From Ischnura elegans (lineage: Eukaryota; Arthropoda; Insecta; Odonata; Coenagrionidae), in NCBI RefSeq assembly GCF_921293095.1, contig NC_060252.1:78388866-78452865 (forward strand): 64,000 nucleotides of DNA, given 5' to 3'. This document shows positions 1 to 12,083 of this stretch, piece by piece. A model generated the notes under the pieces. It had not been told where the DNA came from, searched no databases, and worked only from the letters and a program-made list of their open reading frames with translations. The position numbers and the translations under genes were made by a program. Numbering within the stretch: position 1 is the first letter of the stretch; each line of letters starts with the position of its first letter.

Positions 1-1
1 G

Positions 2-151
2 GCTATTCCAAAGACCCAGTTTAAGAAGTGTTTCGAGGATCGGATGGACTATTTTGAAAGCAACAACATTATTTTCGATGAATTGGTAAATATTTTTCAA
101 AAACTAAAATTTCACATACTTTCTGACTCACCTCGTAATTCAGTAGCTATT
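2..151 (+). pseudogene. Possible mariner-like transposase C-terminal fragment
   Basis: Frame 2 is open from the window edge to a stop near 151. It begins with a segment reading IPKTQFKKCFEDR and then DYFE, which recalls the C-terminal end of mariner transposases (a CFE motif followed by a YFE motif). The part normally between these two motifs looks deleted. The fragment is cut by the window edge, so the rest of the element cannot be seen. This is a weak resemblance only. Confidence 0.2.
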
Positions 152-3100
152 TTCTGACAGAAAAATAATGCATTTTTTATGATCTCATTTAGAGCCATCT
201 AAGAACTGCATTTCCATATACGGTTAATTCGTGATTGTCGTAGTTAAACCATAAAATTTTTCAAATGTTATCTCAAAAGTTGAAGCAGAAATTAATACCT
301 CGTGAAGAAGTAAAAAGCCAAAATGAGAAAATCACGAAAAAAGCACGAAGAAGTTACTGTTCAAATATGCAAATTATAAACAGTGTATTGATCAATACAC
401 CGCTATACGTATAACACATGAAGAACTCTGAAAAAACGGGATTTTCAATCACTAACGGGTCCGTTTAGAATTCTGTGAGTGGTGCAACCGAAATGAAGCT
501 TCCAAGTCATACTGAATATCGACGTGGAAGTATGAAGTTTTTACAACTGATGCCGAAGGGAATGCTTTCAATTCAACGAAGCATAATATTCATTATTATA
601 GTCCAAGCTATTTATCTCAGCTGAGACCACCTTAACAAGAATGCGGAAGCATTGTTATCAAAATTTTGAAACGAAATAAAATTAATTTCGTATATTTAAT
701 TATCATTATATTAATCCTATTTCAATTCTTGAATGAATATCTTTAGTTGCCCTAACCATGCAAAGTTTGGAACTTGCGATGGGGGATCTTTCCTTTGAAT
801 TGTTACGAGTAGTTAAGATTGCAACTCATTATAATTTTCATCAACAACGTTAATTCTTTGAATCCATTTTTATCCCAAGAAGATAATTTCGAAGGCCAAT
901 AACTTTATAACTTGTTGAATTTTAAAATACTACGTGACAGTACGCTATCGCATTTCGAGTGAGAGAAGTTTTGGAAAATCTTATTTCAATACATCTTCAT
1001 TATTCCAGAAAAGACCATATCACATTCTTATCTCTCGAGAAAAAAATATCTTGACTCAAACGTGAGCCTGCTATCATATATTTCTATTCTTCTACAAGAT
1101 AATACCACCAATGTGCTGCTATAGCTATGGATTAATTCCCACAATAGCGTTACAATATAAATCCTGCGGTCAAATCCATGAAATATTCTCACAGTTTCAG
1201 TTCTTCTTTACCCAATTTATTAACCCGAGAATTGAATTCCACGCACGTTTAGAAGTTCGATAAACCAAGCGCGGAGACTCTTCTAGCTCTATTCATAAGT
1301 TAATATAATAATACTCGTAAATAGTATATTTTTTAACTTTTCCACTGCCTAGCCCTCATTATTATAGGAGGGTCTACGTAGAGAAAAAGAATAAAAAGAT
1401 CATCTTTTACCTCTTATCCAACGCTACAACTTACGCATTCACGTCCACGCATTGAGTTGTATTCTACCATTCGTTCCCCTCATCGTCCATTTTCTCCTGT
1501 ATTCTTCAAAGAATTACTTGCCAGACACAAGCAAGTCACCTTGTCTCTTTCAGCCTTGCTCTAAGGTAAGGTTCACATAAATACATTCCAAAATCCGATT
1601 TCCAACACGTGGGTTGGAGTACAGAATCTAATTCAAAGTCATCTTTGGTACCATCCACTATATTATCGAGTTACACCAGTGTACGATTCTTCAAAATTAA
1701 TTTCTGCTCGAATACCCCAGAAACAATCTTTCCCTACTTGTAGGCAAACTTATGTTTGCCAAAACTTGTATTAAAGGCTAATTTTACTAGTAACATTAAT
1801 TCTGTACTGATATGAAAATAATTTTCTTACATTTATGCTAAATTGTTTTAGTACCTTTCATAAATGGCATTAAATAAATACTAATATTAATGCATGTAAG
1901 AAAATAGCGTATAAGTACAATTATATTACAGCTTACAACTCATTCCATAAAATTTCAGCGGGGTAAAATCCCAGGGAATGATAAAAACGATACAATGATT
2001 TCCAGTAAAAACTATAAAGATTGGCCACTATGGAGACCATAAGAGGTATATTTCACTTCTACTGCTCTAAATTCAGCTGACAGTTCATTTTCTCTATTTT
2101 TTTAAATATGCAACCTCCAACTGAAAATTTGAATTATTTTAATGATTATTTAAGTTCAGAGATGCATTTATTTTATGCCATGTTGCCTGAGATATCAGGA
2201 TATATATGCTCATTTAGGGCTAAATTCCGTTAGTTCTACTCTAATACCCAAACCAACATTAGTCTTTTCCTACCACCCTAACAAAATAATCTCCCAAATT
2301 GTATCAGCTAAATCATTTGAAACAGCTTTTATTAATGAGCTGCCTTATTAATTCTCATGTATTACAAGTTCCTAGAATTTCCAATATCTACAACGCGTCA
2401 CATGTCCCAAATAAGCAAATTTTTCTTATTGAAATTTATTTTCACCTCGTTGCAGTGATACTCGAAGTAAAAAAATTAATTCATTCTGTGTATGACTAGA
2501 AAGGCTTCTGAAGAGCTGGCGTATCTTAATGCTCTTATTTTTTTCTTCGATGCCGCGGGAAGTTCGGGATGCACAAAGGTATTCAGGTTTCAACGATAGG
2601 ATGTGGCTACATATCTATTAACTCTTTCCTGCCAAAATACATACCCCCGCAATGGAATAATTAGACATCAACCTGATAATTAACACTTTTTTCCATTAGA
2701 CATTCAGATATGGGAGACCTTAACACGAGATAATATTCACACAGACTTTTTCATTGCAGAAATATTTTCATCGAGTAGGCAATGTATAGGTTTTAGAGAA
2801 CAATGAGCAATCATTTGAGGTTGAAGAAATATAAAAAAAATTGAAGAACAGAAAATAGCATCATATCTTCTTCAATTTTCAAGTCTCCACTTAAATATTT
2901 ACAGGATAGAGGAAAAATTAAAAGATTGATCAGGGCCCTTCTTCCTGAATACATCAGAATTGAAAGTCAAGAACGACCACATAAATCAAACTGCTTAGAA
3001 CGCATTATCAATCAATGGTAAGGAATATGATCTTTTATTATATGAGCTGGCTCAGAAATAGAAAAGTTAGAGCAACAAATTATGCAGAATTGTAGGCTTG

Positions 3101-4600
3101 ACAATAAACACAAAGGTAACTCATGAAAAAGATAATTGACACAGACTACTGCATGACAGGGGAAATGAAATACGGAATTATTTTGAGCAAATTAGAAAGG
3201 CCTAATAAATATTTATTATCACCTTTAAAATGATAAACATCATTATAATTCATAATAATATTTTATTTCCTCCCACAATATAAAATCAGAACAATTTACA
3301 AATACGCTTCAACAGTCGTTCCTTCAATGAGAGAAATCAATGTGCATGACTTAGTGGCGTAAACCCACACCTTTTAGGTGCAAAGAGACAGAGAGATTGC
3401 CAGCAGCGGACAAGATGCAAAACAAAATACAATGCATTCTCGCGCTGAAGGTTACCACTTCATAAAAAAACAAGCAGGTACAACATAGTGTGCAAATGAT
3501 AAAAGGGTTATATACCAATGACAATTTTCTCTTTAGGCATAAAAATAATGTGATTTCTTTTACGATAACCGTCATGAAATAAATGCGAACACAATTAGTA
3601 AAAATGCTCGAATAAAGAGTAAGGTACATGCAGGGGCATCAAATATCCATATTTCGCAGACATAACTGGCGAAAATAAATCTTCTGTTTCATGCGCCATT
3701 TGTGCAAAAATGAGTCATGAGGCAACAGGAAGCAACCTGAAATTCTCCCTCATATAGCCATTTTGTGTGCTCAAAAATTCGACATAATTACTGCCGCTGC
3801 AAAAATAATATGCAGTATAAATGAGTCATGTTGTCCTTTGTTTACTCCTGCCATATGCCGAAACTCAAAATCAAACTCATTTCAACTTAAACTATAGTTA
3901 ACATTTATATTTTTGGTCATTTATAATAAAGAACGTTTGCCGAAACCAACGAAACGATCCCTTGTTCAAAGAAAATTATGACATTCTCTTCCAAAGAAAT
4001 TAACTAACCCCACCAATGTCTACGTGATACTCCATCCCAAGGCACTTAAAAACAGGTGGTAAATTTGAATGGGAGGGTATTCTATGACGCAGTTAGGAAC
4101 AATTAGTAAGTAACATTGATGGAAAGTATTCTTTTAAAATGAAGAGAATAAGAAGAGGTGATCACGAGATACCTCATATATGCGACTTTGAAATTATCAA
4201 TGCGTCAAAAAGACCTGATAATTTTAATTTATCGACATTAATATAATTGCACAGGTGGTTATCAGAATACGGATTCAGATTAGAGCAATATGTTAATGGA
4301 AAAATACTATTAGAGCGAAAATGGATCAGAAAAGGATATCTCAAGACGGCCTTATATTTTTGCCTTCGAATTATTAAATTTTAAAATACAAAGCTTTGGA
4401 AATTCTACGCTAACTCATCAGCGTAATTATGCAGGCGTGTATCAGAAGACAAATTTAGAAACAGAGCAAGTCATCAGTTGAAACAATACCATTAGAGTAG
4501 AAAGTAATTAGAATAAGAGATCGCAAGATGGCTTTTTGGTTTTTTTCCGGCATCAAAGAGACCGATTTTAAAACAAAGACACCTTCAATTTTATATCAAA
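152..4600. other. AT-rich intergenic DNA, no gene seen
   Basis: This stretch is AT-rich and has only short chance ORFs of 60-92 codons with no recognisable motif or biased composition. I saw no terminal repeats, tRNA-like boxes or tandem arrays. It is the 3' flank of gene A, which reads toward it from the right. Confidence 0.6.
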
Positions 4601-4630
4601 TATATATCAGTGCAAAATCAGAGACCCTTT

Positions 4631-5902
4631 TTAGTATTTCTTGTAATAAACTCCATATCCTGGGTGACCTCCTTCATAGCCGCCTCCCCCACTACTCTGT
4701 CCATACTCTTTGCCGCTCTGGTATCCGCCCTTCTTGGCGTAGTCAGAGTGGTGCCCGTGATAGGACTGGAGTCCTCCGGCCGACTTGTGACCCTGGTCCT
4801 CGTCATAGTAGTCTCCCTTGGCAAAGTGTCCCTTCTTGCCCTTTTCCGCTGTGTCGTATCCGCTGTCGTGGTAACCGCCCTTTTTGTGACCTCCCTTCTT
4901 CGCCGAGTCTTCTTCGTGGTACGAGCCGTGCTTGCCGTGTTCGCCCTCCTTGTGGTCCTCATCGTAGAATTCGTGCTTCTTGTGGTACTCGTCTTTGTGG
5001 TACACATTGTGGAAGCCCTTGGTGCTATGGCCCTTTTTGTGACCACCCTTCTCCCCGTAGTTGGCTCCCTTCTCTCCCTTATGACCTTCGTGGTGCTCGC
5101 CGTAGTATCCCCCGCCCGAGTGGTGACCTTTCTTGTGACCTCCCTCTTCTGAATAGTGACCCTTGTCCTCCTCCTCGCCGTGCTTCCCGGAGCTACCCTT
5201 CTCGTAGCCCTCCTTCTCCTCGTAACCTTTCGACCCCTTCTCACCCTCTTCGCTGTGGTTCTCTTCCTCCTCCTCATCGGCGCCAGCCTTGGAGAATTCT
5301 TCCTCTTCACCTCCATCGCCACCGTAGCCGCCTTCGAAGTGGTGACCGTCCTCGAAGCCGTCCGGACCGTGGAAGTGTCCCTCCCCCTCGGGTCCATCGA
5401 AGTGCCCGTCGAAGTGTCCGTCTTGGAAGCCACCATCGCCTCCGTGGATTCCGTCTCCGGCGTGGTGGTGATAGTAGTACCCGTGGCCGTCCCCGCCGTC
5501 ACCACCGCCGTGGGAGATGTCGTAGTACACCATTGGGACCCCGTGCACGTAGCCGTAGCTTGTAGTACCGGCGCCGTTGTATCCTCCATGGCCTCCACCG
5601 TAGCTGCCGCCACCTCCTGCACCAGCGCCGAGGTAAGTAGCCCCAGTGAGGCCTCCATGTCCAGCGCCGCCATCAGCACCGTGGCCCTTGAATCCTCCGC
5701 TGTTCCCGTAACTGTAGCTGGTGGCGGAAGTGAGGTACACCTTGCTGGATGCCCCTGTGCTGTCCATCTCAGTTTTCCTCCTCATTTCTCCGTGCGGGAA
5801 CACGATGTGGACATGTTCCTCCGTTCTGCGATCCTTTGGAGACGGCGCACTGGATGCCAGGCAGAGCAGAGCTAAGATGGCGCCGCTGCGAAGATACGCC
5901 AT
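4631..5902 (-). CDS. Gene A: secreted Gly/His/Lys/Glu-rich protein (DUF4779-like)
   Basis: This is a single-exon gene of 423 residues. Residues 1-19 (MAYLRSGAILALLCLASSA) form a clear signal peptide. Next come a Gly/Tyr/His-rich section (about 65-195), a strongly acidic block (about 198-235), a Lys/His/Gly core (about 240-385) with GGHKKGHH, GGYYGEHH and KKGHSTKGFHNV motifs, and a Gly/Tyr tail ending in YYKKY. The core aligns block by block with gene B (28.9 kb) and with the terminal exon of gene C (41.6 kb). The order of blocks fits the insect family I know as DUF4779; its biochemical role is not established. Low complexity, charge and secretion suggest an extracellular matrix or cuticle protein, which is inference. 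The long ORFs in the other frames over this interval are by-products of the biased codons. The first ATG is chosen because it directly precedes the signal peptide. Confidence 0.85.
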   Translation of the reverse strand: MAYLRSGAILALLCLASSAPSPKDRRTEEHVHIVFPHGEMRRKTEMDSTGASSKVYLTSATSYSYGNSGGFKGHGADGGAGHGGLTGATYLGAGAGGGGSYGGGHGGYNGAGTTSYGYVHGVPMVYYDISHGGGDGGDGHGYYYHHHAGDGIHGGDGGFQDGHFDGHFDGPEGEGHFHGPDGFEDGHHFEGGYGGDGGEEEEFSKAGADEEEEENHSEEGEKGSKGYEEKEGYEKGSSGKHGEEEDKGHYSEEGGHKKGHHSGGGYYGEHHEGHKGEKGANYGEKGGHKKGHSTKGFHNVYHKDEYHKKHEFYDEDHKEGEHGKHGSYHEEDSAKKGGHKKGGYHDSGYDTAEKGKKGHFAKGDYYDEDQGHKSAGGLQSYHGHHSDYAKKGGYQSGKEYGQSSGGGGYEGGHPGYGVYYKKY

Positions 5903-7320
5903 CGCGATACCCTTTACAACTAGTCCTTTTCTTTATCGTAACTAGTCCGGCTGAGAGGAAGAGTACACCACAATGGTCTCTGGAAGCGAACTTTCTTGGG
6001 GGGATTTCGGTGTATATCACTGTTCGTGGGCACTTTTAGAGCACTGTCCCGTGTGTCTGCAAGCACACTTGTGGAGTTCTCGTGGGCCGCGGAGTGGCAT
6101 TTATAACCGGAGACGGTGGAAGGGGTTTATAAAGACCTTTCATTTGCACGTGCGAGGTTATCAAGCACCCCTTCACCTTACGCGGCGGCGTGAGCCGAAT
6201 ACCGGATACGGGGAAATTCGCAAAAGCGAGAGGAGTGGAAAACAAAGATCTCAGGGTAACCCCACACTTCTCTCTTGTTATAGACCCCGCCCTGGTTTCC
6301 TTCGGAGACCCCAACCGCTTCTTACCTCATCGACACGTAACTCCATAACGACGGGTCCTTGGTCCACAACCCACTCCAACCCCGTTTCATTCAACGACCC
6401 CCCCTCGAGGTGGGAAAAGATATGAGATAGCTGACGTCGCCTATGGTCAGTCCAAAAAGTTTCCGCCTTCTGTGGTCTGACTCCGTCGACTGGAAAATAA
6501 TTTTCGACAAAAAAAAGAAAAGAGCCCGAGGTAAAGAATTTTTACGATATCCATATCGCTCGGGTAATGCCCGACTCCGCATTCCTCAACACTTTTCGCC
6601 TTTCCTGCCTCAGATTAAGTCGAGGCTCATTTTTTAAATTTTTTTCCTTCGGAAATTCTCTTGACGTAACACATGGTGAAAAGTCTCATGAGCCTTTTCA
6701 ATCAGCCCTTTCTCCGGCTCGTGGGGAGGGGGGAATATGAGCCTTGAAATAATGAAGGCGGTGCCAATCGAGGTGTTGCTATAGAGAGAGAGGGAGTAGT
6801 AGGATGAGGTGGAGGAAAGGCCATTCTCTTCGGGCAGGAAGACTTAAAAAAAAAAGGGTCGATGGAAAGAGAAGAATTTTCAGAACGAAGTGTTAAAGAG
6901 TAGAATTCCGTTATGTGAGCGCTGCCTATGGGGGTTTTCCGCGGGTAGGGAAGGCGCGGTTGGTTTGAGAGAGAGAGAAATATTACGTCACTCGGTTGGG
7001 GAAAAAATTCAGACGATTGAGCTCGCGAGGAGAGGGAGTTACGAAAGTTAGTTCATTGTGTCTGCAGCTTCGAAGTTCTGGAGGGGAGACTGTTGTCGTT
7101 ATGGTGTAAAGAAATGCAACGGCGTGGAAAGGTGACGAGGAGAAAGGGCCGCCGTGTTTGTTGTCTTCGGTTCGAGTCGCCGTGGCGGAAAGCGATAGAA
7201 GGGCACATCGGTTGCACATCGGGTGCCCTCGAAGGCATCTGGGAAAGATAGGGGACAAAGAGGACGCAAGGCTAATGGACCAGACAGTTTTTTCAGTAGA
7301 ATTTTTTTTCACTCAGACCC
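5903..7320. other. GC-richer 5' flank of gene A
   Basis: This region is less AT-rich than its surroundings. It has purine-rich runs (for example 6780-6990, with GAGAGA tracts) and several overlapping short ORFs with no domain. It most likely holds the promoter and regulatory DNA of gene A. No specific operator can be named. Confidence 0.4.
6098..6105 (-). promoter_or_regulatory. TATA-like box of gene A
   Basis: The minus strand reads TTATAAATG about 196 bp upstream of the gene A ATG. That allows a start site near 6070 and a 5' UTR of about 170 bp, if no 5' intron exists. Genes B and C have a comparable box about 138-140 bp upstream of their ATG, which supports the call. Confidence 0.5.
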
Positions 7321-8221
7321 CACCAGTTCATAAATAATCACTACAGCGAACATCAGGAGCAACCTTGAGAATTTTTGGGCGTTAGAGGGTTTTAAAATGC
7401 TTAAAATATTCATCAGTTTTATTCTGGCCAAATTATTTAACTCCTTTCTGGGTCTCTGGTCAATATTGACAGTAACTACGAGTAATCATGCAGATTTTCA
7501 AGAGCCCAGGCCCAAATATTTCATAAATATTTTAATTTCTAATAAAAATGATTTTGCCGCTACTGACAGAATCGAATAAATTATATTACTTAAATAAGAG
7601 ATTCTTATAAATCGGTATTATCAACAGTTTCAGGCGGTGAAGTCACTTTATAATGAATAAAATAATTTAGTAAATTTCAGATATTTAATTTCACACGACG
7701 GATGACATTTCACCGTGATAAATTAAATATATTAAATTTAAAAAAATTACTTTCACTCAATACTTATACAGCACTTTCATTTAATCCATTCAAACCATTC
7801 ATACTAACATTGCCAAAATATGATACGTGGTATCGCCAGAAGCACTCAATTTATCTATATTTCAGCAGTTCTAGGCTTTACTTCGATGCACCCCAAAAAC
7901 ATCGTAGCAACACGTATAAACTTATAAGGTGATAACTCTGCATGTATTCACGTACCATCACTATCATTAAAACGCTTCCCTGTTATAAAATCAAGTTTTT
8001 ACGATTGTGGTAACCCCCACATAAAGAGACTTGCATGCTAATTGGAATTTTGTACGAAATAATAATTGACATTCGATTAACTCTGGTGATCTATTGACAC
8101 CTTGGAAATTTATTTTAAGTCAAGGGATGAGTTATTTATGTTTAAATGGCTCTCATTTATAATATATTTATTGCTCTATAAACAATTTAAATATTTAAAT
8201 AACATAGATACAAAACCATTT
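7321..8221. other. AT-rich intergenic DNA
   Basis: No gene, repeat or structured element was recognised. Short ORFs at 7397 and 7702 have ordinary AT-driven composition. Confidence 0.55.
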
Positions 8222-8345
8222 CATCTACATCTACATAATACCCTGCGAGCCACCTCTAGGGTGTTTGGCAGGGGGTGACAAATCAACAACATGCAGTATG
8301 CAAGAGGACCGTCACATGCACACCGCACGGTCATAGAAATACTAC
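8222..8345 (-). repeat. Dispersed repeat, probable LINE 3' end with GTAGAT tail
   Basis: This copy shares a block reading TACCCTGCGAGCCACCTC with a second copy at 24163. On the minus strand the block ends in a GTAGATGTAGATG microsatellite, which is how many non-LTR elements end. I infer a 5'-truncated LINE or SINE tail. The second copy sits inside another LINE, so this family was mobile. Confidence 0.6.
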
Positions 8346-8511
8346 ATTTGGAGCTTTAGGCGACCTTAACCCTCGAGCGAGATTTCAACATTGTACGTAC
8401 ATTCTCGTCTAGAATGGCCTCGAGTATTCTTACAACGTACTTTGACTGTCCATAGTTTGACTGTATGTAGCCAATTTATTTTAGATGGGCAAGTGGAACC
8501 GATACCCGTGG

Positions 8512-8696
8512 CGAACAAAGTACGCCGCGCGACCGGCCGTGTACCACCTGTGTACCTTTATACCTGTATCACCTATAAATGTAAAAGCTTGAAATAATTT
8601 CTACAAATAAAGATAAACTTTAACAAAATCGAGTTTTATCATATAAATGCATATATCGTGGACAAAGTACGCCACGCGTCCGGTCGTGTGGAAATA
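8512..8696. repeat. Imperfect direct repeat, 147-bp spacing
   Basis: The segment ACAAAGTACGCC followed by a CpG-rich CGCG/CCGG stretch and TCGTGT or CCGTGT occurs at 8515 and again at 8662. Its CpG content stands out in an AT-rich neighbourhood. The function is unknown. Confidence 0.5.
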
Positions 8697-8869
8697 TCAA
8701 ACGCGCGCGGTCGAGGGCGAGAGGCAATTGCCTGTAGGAGGGAATACCGTCATAAATACAATCTTAATACTGTGAATATTTTTGCACACAAAAAATGCCT
8801 CCAGATGAACTTTTTATATATAATTAATATTTATTTGTAAATTTAAAACTTCAATATGAAAAACAGGGG

Positions 8870-9125
8870 AGACAAAAGCTTTGGATAGAGTAGTACAGAG
8901 TGGGGAGGTAAGCTAAAATCAAAGATAGAGGGAAGAATGTTAGGCAAATGAGGGTGGGTAAGGGAAAGCACTGGAATTTCATATAAAATGAAAGGGAGTC
9001 GTCCCACTGATGTAATAAAAACGAATGTCTAAATTGGGAGGGGAAGCATTAAGGGTTAATTTGCTTAATACTCTATGAAAACCTACCTTTATCGGTTAAA
9101 TGCATTAAATAATGATGATAACATT
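8870..9125 (+). pseudogene. RTE-like LINE 3' end, degenerate
   Basis: The sequence corresponds to the last coding codons and 3' UTR of the LINE copy at 60740-61780. It has the same order of GGTAAGGGA-type runs, an AATGAAAGGGAGT block, and the shared terminus ACCTACCTTTATCGGTTAAA followed by an AATAATGATGATAA tail. Stops and indels are frequent. Only the 3' end is present, as is usual for truncated LINE insertions. Confidence 0.65.
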
Positions 9126-10199
9126 CAGACCCCATAAAACCCATAAAAACGAATAAGTAAGTATTTTTCTGTAAAGTTATTATTGGCAAAAAATATTCAT
9201 AAACTCAATGAGCGGGTTGGTCTTGAAAAACATTTTGTTTCTACACCTAGAACTTCACCGATCGGGTGACAGATTGTGTTTGAATTTACTGCTGTTCCAT
9301 TGAATACGTCCGAAAAGGAATTGATACAGCTGGATAGCCTGATTAGCGTCGCTTTTCACTCGTCTTTTTTTTCATTTTCTCCTCTTACTCAATTTGCACG
9401 TAGAAAGAATTCAATTGTTACTCCAACATATGTTCCGCTACCTTCTGTCGTTCACACGATTGGCCAAGCAAGGGACTATTGTCCGAGTCACACGATTAAT
9501 GTGGCACAAGCCAGGAGAACTTTTTTCTTTGAGTCCGAATGCATTCAAATAGATGTTGCATTCAACTTTGGGGATTTTGCAATTGCTATACGCTAGATGG
9601 CCGAGTACCACTAATATTTTTACCACTATCTCTTATAAAATATTTTCTGCGGTTCATTCTCTCAAGCACTCCTCTAAAAACTCATGTTGTATAACATTTA
9701 TCCCTCGTGTGGATAGTGCAGTTCGCAATTTCTGCGTATTGTTATTGAGTAGCGTGTTTTTCTACGCTCGTTTTTTCTGCATAACCTAGTTGGATGGCGA
9801 CGCTGAGGTCATTGACCCTAGTTTTGACTGTTCTCTATGTTTCTCCAAAGTAGATTTCCTCGTATGCCTTGCAAATTGTATATTCCTTTGTTCTCGCGGC
9901 CGACATTAAAGCCACCTTGTGCGTCCATACGGTTGCAGATAGTGGGTCCACTTCTAGATATAAAGGTTAGGTACGATGTAAAAGAGTTTACTCGTAGAAT
10001 AAGAAGCTGTGGACAAAAAGCGACGGCGATGCAAGGAGGTATTCCTATTCTTAGGTTAGGTAGGTCATTTAAATGATACTGAAACCTGTGAAGATGGCGT
10101 GACTTGGAGGTCGCCGATAATTATTCTTCCCATTACCCGAGGGAGAGGGTGAGGATAGCTCTTCAACATTTAAGTGAATGTGGAAACCAAATAGATCAG
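9126..10199. other. Intergenic DNA, no gene assigned
   Basis: The 106-codon ORF at 9276-9596 has no recognisable motif, signal peptide or homologue that I know. I see no repeat boundary in this stretch. Confidence 0.45.
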
Positions 10200-11040
10200 C
10201 AAATTGACACTCTTTCACTGCAGGCGTAGTAGTATTTACTTTTACGTCTGTAGTACCTACTGCGATGCGGAAGGCAAGGGGAAACCACTACATTATAATC
10301 CCGAGGAGAACCATTTTACCATACCCATTTTTTTATATCAAACAAGATAGAATTCTCTCAGATAAAATATTTCGACGTAAACTAGTCCCCCATTCGGATC
10401 TCCGCGACTAAAGGAGAGGGTACATCGGTCAACAGTGATAAAGTTTAGAGGATAGAAACATGGTACGCGTCTTCGTTTAGTGTTTGCGGTCGTCTAGAAA
10501 ACTTTAAGGTGGGAATGCAAAGATTGAACCCCGACGAGGTAGGAATAACGGAAGTGAAGTGGCCTGAGAGGAGGCTTTCACAGTGGATGCTATAGAATTA
10601 TACACACAGAATTCCTAAATGGCAATGCTGGGTTTGGGATAGAGATTGGGTCAGAAAGTGTGCCGGAATGCGTGTGACAAGCCAGAGAAGCGTGGATGAT
10701 GACCCTAGAAGACGATATGCAAAATAATCTCGTACAACAGATAGTTGAAGCGGCCTTTAAAATAGTGAAGAACCATTTCAAGGAACGGTGTACAAGATGC
10801 AATACAATGAGGAATATCCCTGGAAATATTTTGATTAAAAACGAAGACAAAGAAAAGAGATGAAAAAATAACTGGAAGATTTATACCACGGAAGTAATAT
10901 CAGCGCAAAAATTATCGAAGAGGAAAGTGAAGTGGAAAAGGGTGACGTTGGAGCCAGCATCGTAAGATCGAAATTTGACGCTGCAATAAGAGACGTGCGA
11001 AAGAATAAGGCAATATGAGTATGTAATATTACGGCTAAAC

Positions 11041-11146
11041 TAATTAAAAATGAAGGAGAAAGGAATTAAACTCCAATTAAACCATAAGTTAACTAATTAA
11101 AAATGAAGGAGAAAGGAATTAAACTCCAATTAAACCATAAGTTAAA
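11041..11146. repeat. Perfect 53-bp tandem duplication
   Basis: Two identical adjacent 53-bp units start at 11041 and 11094 with TAATTAAAAATGAAGGAG. They lie within the decayed LINE. The lack of differences suggests a recent slippage or repair event. Confidence 0.85.
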
Positions 11147-11429
11147 TATGCTCATTAGGAGGTATACCTAACATCTTTCCTATTCCAAAAATAAGAGAGC
11201 AAGGAAGTGTAAAGACATTAGTCAATAAATAATCCTGAAGACACATGCGTCGAAAAAACTATCTGGAATCATCTACAAGAGAGTATAACATAGATCAAAA
11301 GAATTCTTGGCTGAAGAAAAATTCGAAGGTAGGGAAATGAAGTCAAAGAGAAGCAATTTTGGCCCTTAAACTGTTCATTGAGAAGGAAATGGAGGAGAAT
11401 AAGCTCTTACAAAAAAAATTTTTTTTTTT

Positions 11430-12056
11430 AAACCAGCCTTTATATTTAGATTACAGGGGATGAGCAACGTTTATATATGACACAAAGCAAAAACACTCAG
11501 TGACCCCGAAAAACCAAAAGTGACGTATTAAAAAAGTCACTATATTTATTAAATTTTCAGTGAATGGTAAGCCCCCTATGTTTCAAAATGCCACCCCTAT
11601 GCTTTTAAATGCCTACCCCTATGTTAAAAATGCCACCCCCCTATGTTAAAAATGCCACCCCGTACGTTTTATGTAACGGTAAAACAATATTCAAACATTT
11701 ACAAAACCTTACAATTGTTAATAAATATATGAAGATCATAATTAGCTGTTGTACAGTCTTCACAAATTAAATGTGTATGTGAATAAATGAGAAAATTGTA
11801 AAGATTCGTGTAGTGTGTACAAAAATAAATATAAATGTTTTGGGGGCTATAGGTTGACTGGGGGGTGGTTAAAGGGGGGTTGGAGAGAAAAAGTTATATT
11901 TTCATGTATTGTCATCGGAAATGAAGAAGTGTGCAAAATTTCAGCGTTTTTGCTTCACAGGAAGTGAGTCAAATTTCAGTTACAAGATTTGTACCAGACA
12001 AACAGACAAACAAACAGACAAACAGACAGGTTGGTGAGTTGATATAAAGGCTGGAA
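11430..12056. mobile_element. Inverted-repeat element inserted in the LINE
   Basis: The ends are CCAGCCTTTATAT at 11434 and its reverse complement ATATAAAGGCTGG ending near 12056, giving a 13-bp terminal inverted repeat. LINE reading frames stop just before it and resume just after it, which shows insertion. Inside are a minisatellite (11568-11665), a G-rich stretch and an ACAGACAAACA microsatellite (about 11997-12029). No transposase is present, so it is non-autonomous. The target duplication is obscured by flanking A/T homopolymers. Confidence 0.6.
11568..11665. repeat. 21-22-bp minisatellite
   Basis: Four to five imperfect copies of a unit like CCCCTATGTTAAAAATGCCA occur in tandem. They lie inside the inverted-repeat element described for 11430-12056. 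Confidence 0.8.
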
Positions 12057-12060
12057 AAAA

Positions 12061-12083
12061 TCGACAGGCACAATACCTGTCGA
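12061..12083. other. Perfect 8-bp hairpin next to the element end
   Basis: TCGACAGG and CCTGTCGA are separated by a 7-base loop. The hairpin lies 5 bp beyond the inverted-repeat terminus. It may be part of the inserted element if its true end lies further right, near 12110. Confidence 0.6.

Noticed and set aside
4528-5875. Several long ORFs on both strands overlapping gene A (up to 353 codons)
   Set aside because: They are Arg/Ser/Thr- or Val/Leu-rich by-products of the repetitive Gly/His/Lys codons of gene A. None has a signal peptide followed by family blocks.
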